This document shows positions 61,793 through 64,000 of a stretch of DNA of 64,000 bases, in pieces. Position numbers and translations under genes: made by a program. This stretch comes from an uncultured Clostridia bacterium (GTDB lineage: Bacteria; Bacillota; Clostridia; TANB77; CAG-508). The notes beneath the pieces were generated by a model. The model did not search any database. It was not told the origin of the DNA and was given only the letters and a program-made list of their open reading frames with translations. Position 1 is the first letter of the stretch; each line of letters begins with the position of its first letter. The stretch is taken from contig CAKOXV010000004.1 in NCBI GenBank assembly GCA_934130355.1, positions 1-64,000 of the forward strand. Reading direction: 5' to 3'.

Positions 61793-61850
61793 TAGGTGAA
61801 TCCTTAATGAAAACTAATAAAAATGTACTATTTTTAAGCATTTTTCAAAA

Positions 61851-61879
61851 TTGACATAATTCTAACATTGTGATATAAT
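61851..61879 (+). promoter_or_regulatory. nadE promoter
   Basis: Consensus TTGACA (61851-61856), 17 bp, TATAAT (61874-61879). The leader of about 105 nt contains TTGTC-TTT-GACAA and a GCTATC...GATAGC hairpin. The -35 regions of the two divergent promoters are under 60 bp apart, so common control is possible. Confidence 0.75.
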
Positions 61880-61988
61880 ATAATCCAATTGTCTTTGACA
61901 AAGCTATCAGCGATTACAGATAGCCTAAAAACAAAGCCAAAAATATGTTGTTACTATTAAATCATTAATTTCAAGGAGGTTTTTCATT

Positions 61989-63908
61989 ATGGTAAACTAT
62001 GGTTTTGTAAAGTGTGCTATTGCAACATTCAATAGTGGACTTTCTAATCCTGTGGATGCAACAAAAAAAATAAAGGATTTAATAAGACATGCTGATTCGC
62101 GGAATGTAAAGGTACTAATATTCCCTGAACTTTCTATGACAGGTTATACTTGTCAGGACCTTTTTGGTTATTCGCAACTTATGGAATCAACTATGGAATG
62201 CTTGAGAGAACTTGTGTCTTTTTCAGCATCTTATGATGTTCTTTTTGTTGTAGGAGCACCTATAAATGTTTCTGATACTTTGTATAACTGTGCTATTGCC
62301 ATTCATGCTGGAAAGATTCATGGGATTGTTCCTAAACAATATCTTCCGAACTATGGTGAGTTTTACGAAAAAAGGTGGTTTACAGCTTATACAGACACTT
62401 CAATTACATCTGTTAATTTGTTTGGTGAGAATGTTCCTTTTGGAAATTTAATCTTTTCATCAGCTGCAGGTTATAGGTTAGGAGTAGAAATCTGTGAAGA
62501 TTTGTGGTCTGTTATCCCGCCTAGTTCTTATCTGGCATTAGCCGGTGCGAACATCATCGCAAACTTATCTTCAAGTAATGAATTGGTTGGCAAAGAAGAG
62601 TATCGCAAAGAGTTGATTAAAACGCAAAGTTCGAGAACCGTTTCGGCATATCTTTATACTTCTACAGGTTTTTCTGAATCAACAAGTGATTTGGTGTTTG
62701 GAGGTAGTGGCTATGCTTTTGAAAATGGCAGACAATTAGCATCTACTAAACGCTATCAGATTGAAGATCAGATTGAGGTATTTGATGTCGATATCGAAGC
62801 TTTAACAAATGAAAGAGTGGCAAACAAGACATTCTGCGATAGCAAGAGAAACTTAACTCAATCTTATAGAGAGATTTTTGTTTCTCAAAAAGCTATCCAT
62901 GATGAAGGCTACTCAATTAATCGAAGTGTGAACAATCATCCTTTCGTACCTACTTTGGACAATGATTCTCGCAGTAAAGTCTGCAAAGAAATCATTTCCA
63001 TTCAGTCAACTGGTTTGGCAAGGAGATTATCCGCAATCAAAAACACAAAAGTTACAATCGGCATTTCCGGAGGTTTAGATTCAACTTTAGCATTACTTGT
63101 ATGCTATGATGCTTTCAAGAAACTGAATCTCGACGTTTCAGGAATTATAGGAATCACAATGCCCGGATTTGGCACAACAGACCGCACTTATAATAATGCT
63201 GTTAAATTGTGTGAAGAATTAGGCATAACTTTACGTGAGATTCCTATCAGGGACGCTTGTATGCAGCATTTCAAAGATATTGGACACGATCCTGCTATTC
63301 ACGACATAACTTATGAGAATGTCCAAGCAAGAGAAAGAACCAAGATTCTTATGAATATGGCAAATAAGCATCATGGAATTTTGGTCGGAACCGGCGATTT
63401 ATCCGAACTGGTATTAGGTTGGTGTACCTACAATGGAGATCACATGAGCATGTATGGAGTTAATTGCTCTATACCTAAAACTCTGGTGAGATATCTTATT
63501 GAATGGTATGCTATTGAATCCGGCAAGGAGAATCCTGAGCTTAAGGATACATTATTGGATATTATAAATACTCCAATTAGCCCTGAGTTGCTTCCGACTG
63601 ATGGTAAAGAGGTTGTTCAGAAAACGGAGAATACCGTTGGACCTTATGAGGTTATCGACTTCTTTATCTATAATCTTTTGAGAAAAAGGTTTTCTCGCAA
63701 CAAGATTCTGTATTTAGCTAAGATTGCGTTCAATGGAACATATACTGCGGATGAACTCTCTAAATACTATGATGGTTTTATTACGAGGTTCTTCCATAAT
63801 CAATTTAAGAGAAATTGTATTCCGGACGGTCCTAAGGTCGGAACAGTAAGTGTTTCACCAAGAGGCGATTTAAGAATACCATCTGATGCAGATTCTAACA
63901 ATTGGTAA
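61989..63908 (+). CDS. nadE: Glutamine-dependent NAD+ synthetase
   Basis: 639 residues, the two-domain form. N-terminal nitrilase-type glutaminase (about 1-290) with its Glu in FPELSMTGYTCQDLF, Lys in KQYLPNYGEFYE and Cys in GVEICEDLW. C-terminal synthetase (about 320-639) with SGGLDST and GTGDLSELVLGWCTYNGDHM. It amidates nicotinate adenine dinucleotide to NAD+ using glutamine ammonia. Start preceded by AAGGAGG at 8 nt. Divergent from the Prs-like operon, completing a salvage route together with the nicotinamidase-like gene. GC and codon use follow the island at intermediate level. Confidence 0.95.
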   Translation: MVNYGFVKCAIATFNSGLSNPVDATKKIKDLIRHADSRNVKVLIFPELSMTGYTCQDLFGYSQLMESTMECLRELVSFSASYDVLFVVGAPINVSDTLYNCAIAIHAGKIHGIVPKQYLPNYGEFYEKRWFTAYTDTSITSVNLFGENVPFGNLIFSSAAGYRLGVEICEDLWSVIPPSSYLALAGANIIANLSSSNELVGKEEYRKELIKTQSSRTVSAYLYTSTGFSESTSDLVFGGSGYAFENGRQLASTKRYQIEDQIEVFDVDIEALTNERVANKTFCDSKRNLTQSYREIFVSQKAIHDEGYSINRSVNNHPFVPTLDNDSRSKVCKEIISIQSTGLARRLSAIKNTKVTIGISGGLDSTLALLVCYDAFKKLNLDVSGIIGITMPGFGTTDRTYNNAVKLCEELGITLREIPIRDACMQHFKDIGHDPAIHDITYENVQARERTKILMNMANKHHGILVGTGDLSELVLGWCTYNGDHMSMYGVNCSIPKTLVRYLIEWYAIESGKENPELKDTLLDIINTPISPELLPTDGKEVVQKTENTVGPYEVIDFFIYNLLRKRFSRNKILYLAKIAFNGTYTADELSKYYDGFITRFFHNQFKRNCIPDGPKVGTVSVSPRGDLRIPSDADSNNW

Positions 63909-63946
63909 TAATATGTCATCATAGTAATAACAGTTTTTGGTTTAAG

Positions 63947-63974
63947 AAATGAGTGGGTGCATACCCACTCATTT
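63947..63974 (+). terminator. nadE terminator
   Basis: AAATGAGTGGGT and ACCCACTCATTT pair perfectly around 4 nt, then CCTTTCATT. Confidence 0.85.
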
Positions 63975-64000
63975 CCTTTCATTATATATTAATAAAAAAT

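Noticed and set aside
61880..61988. NAD+ riboswitch in the nadE leader
   Set aside because: Two small hairpins are present but nothing resembling the NAD-I or NAD-II consensus, and the gene type does not match.
54647..63908. Prophage or integrated plasmid
   Set aside because: No integrase, capsid, tail, replication or att-like repeats seen; only metabolic and signalling genes.

Overview
The window looks like chromosomal DNA of an AT-rich, low-GC Gram-positive anaerobe, most likely a gut-type member of the Clostridia. The reasons are strong AGGAGG ribosome sites, TTGACA/TATAAT promoters, U-tailed hairpin terminators, a SUF-only iron-sulfur operon, FeoAB ferrous iron uptake, a fermentative AdhE, cohesin/dockerin surface proteins and the standard genetic code. 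No tRNA, rRNA, CRISPR array, transposase gene or phage structural gene was seen. Nearly everything is on the minus strand; only two convincing genes (a zinc-ribbon membrane protein and nadE) are on the plus strand.

Layout. 0-5 kb: a broken NitT/TauT-type ABC ATPase, two tandem mgtE magnesium channels and tyrS. 5-10.5 kb: a surface module of two Cys-rich dockerin proteins, one cell-surface cohesin protein and a frameshifted dockerin-bearing alpha/beta hydrolase. 10.5-16 kb: a two-gene ABC exporter, a leucine-rich-repeat-variant protein and a VanY-type carboxypeptidase. 16-26 kb: a small-molecule kinase with adhE, an MBOAT/DHHW O-acetylation pair, a DUF4358 protein, a GT-C glycosyltransferase and cysS. 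26-34 kb: a nearly perfect 379-bp palindrome, a small higher-GC gene, and one long operon: DtxR-type regulator, sufC, sufB, sufD, sufS, sufU, mnmA, tcdA. The operon couples Fe-S assembly and cysteine sulfur to tRNA modification. 34-45 kb: the zinc-ribbon protein, an M4 peptidase, an rRNA methyltransferase, an SH3b-CAP protein, feoB/feoA, a DUF6323-DUF6179 pair and gpmA. 45-52.5 kb: a stretch rich in regulators (MerR, two XRE, a BceR-like response regulator) and in decayed genes. 52.5-54.4 kb: a PAP2 phosphatase and a glycosyltransferase.

54.6-63.9 kb is the most distinctive part. It is an accessory island with visibly higher GC and different codon use, made of three transcription units. One carries a PRPP-synthetase-like gene and a NAMPT-family gene. 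The second carries a nicotinamidase-like hydrolase, a vWA protein, a PP2C phosphatase and an atypical kinase with a zinc ribbon and a probable beta-propeller. The third, divergent, is a glutamine-dependent NAD synthetase. It couples an NAD salvage or repair route to a TerY-P-like phospho-signalling triad. The Prs-like/NAMPT-like pair also resembles phage NAD-reconstitution pairs (NARP1), so a role in NAD-depletion immunity or stress is a testable hypothesis.

Non-coding structure is unusually rich. There are three copies of a hyphenated palindrome with a conserved core, one of them nested inside the 379-bp palindrome; two copies each of two other palindromic repeats; and a recurrent combined promoter/terminator element. 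GTAATA arrays in phase with the DNA helix lie upstream of the cohesin gene and one dockerin gene. Several genes carry single-base frameshifts or internal deletions. The frameshifts could be real decay or assembly errors and need read-level checks.
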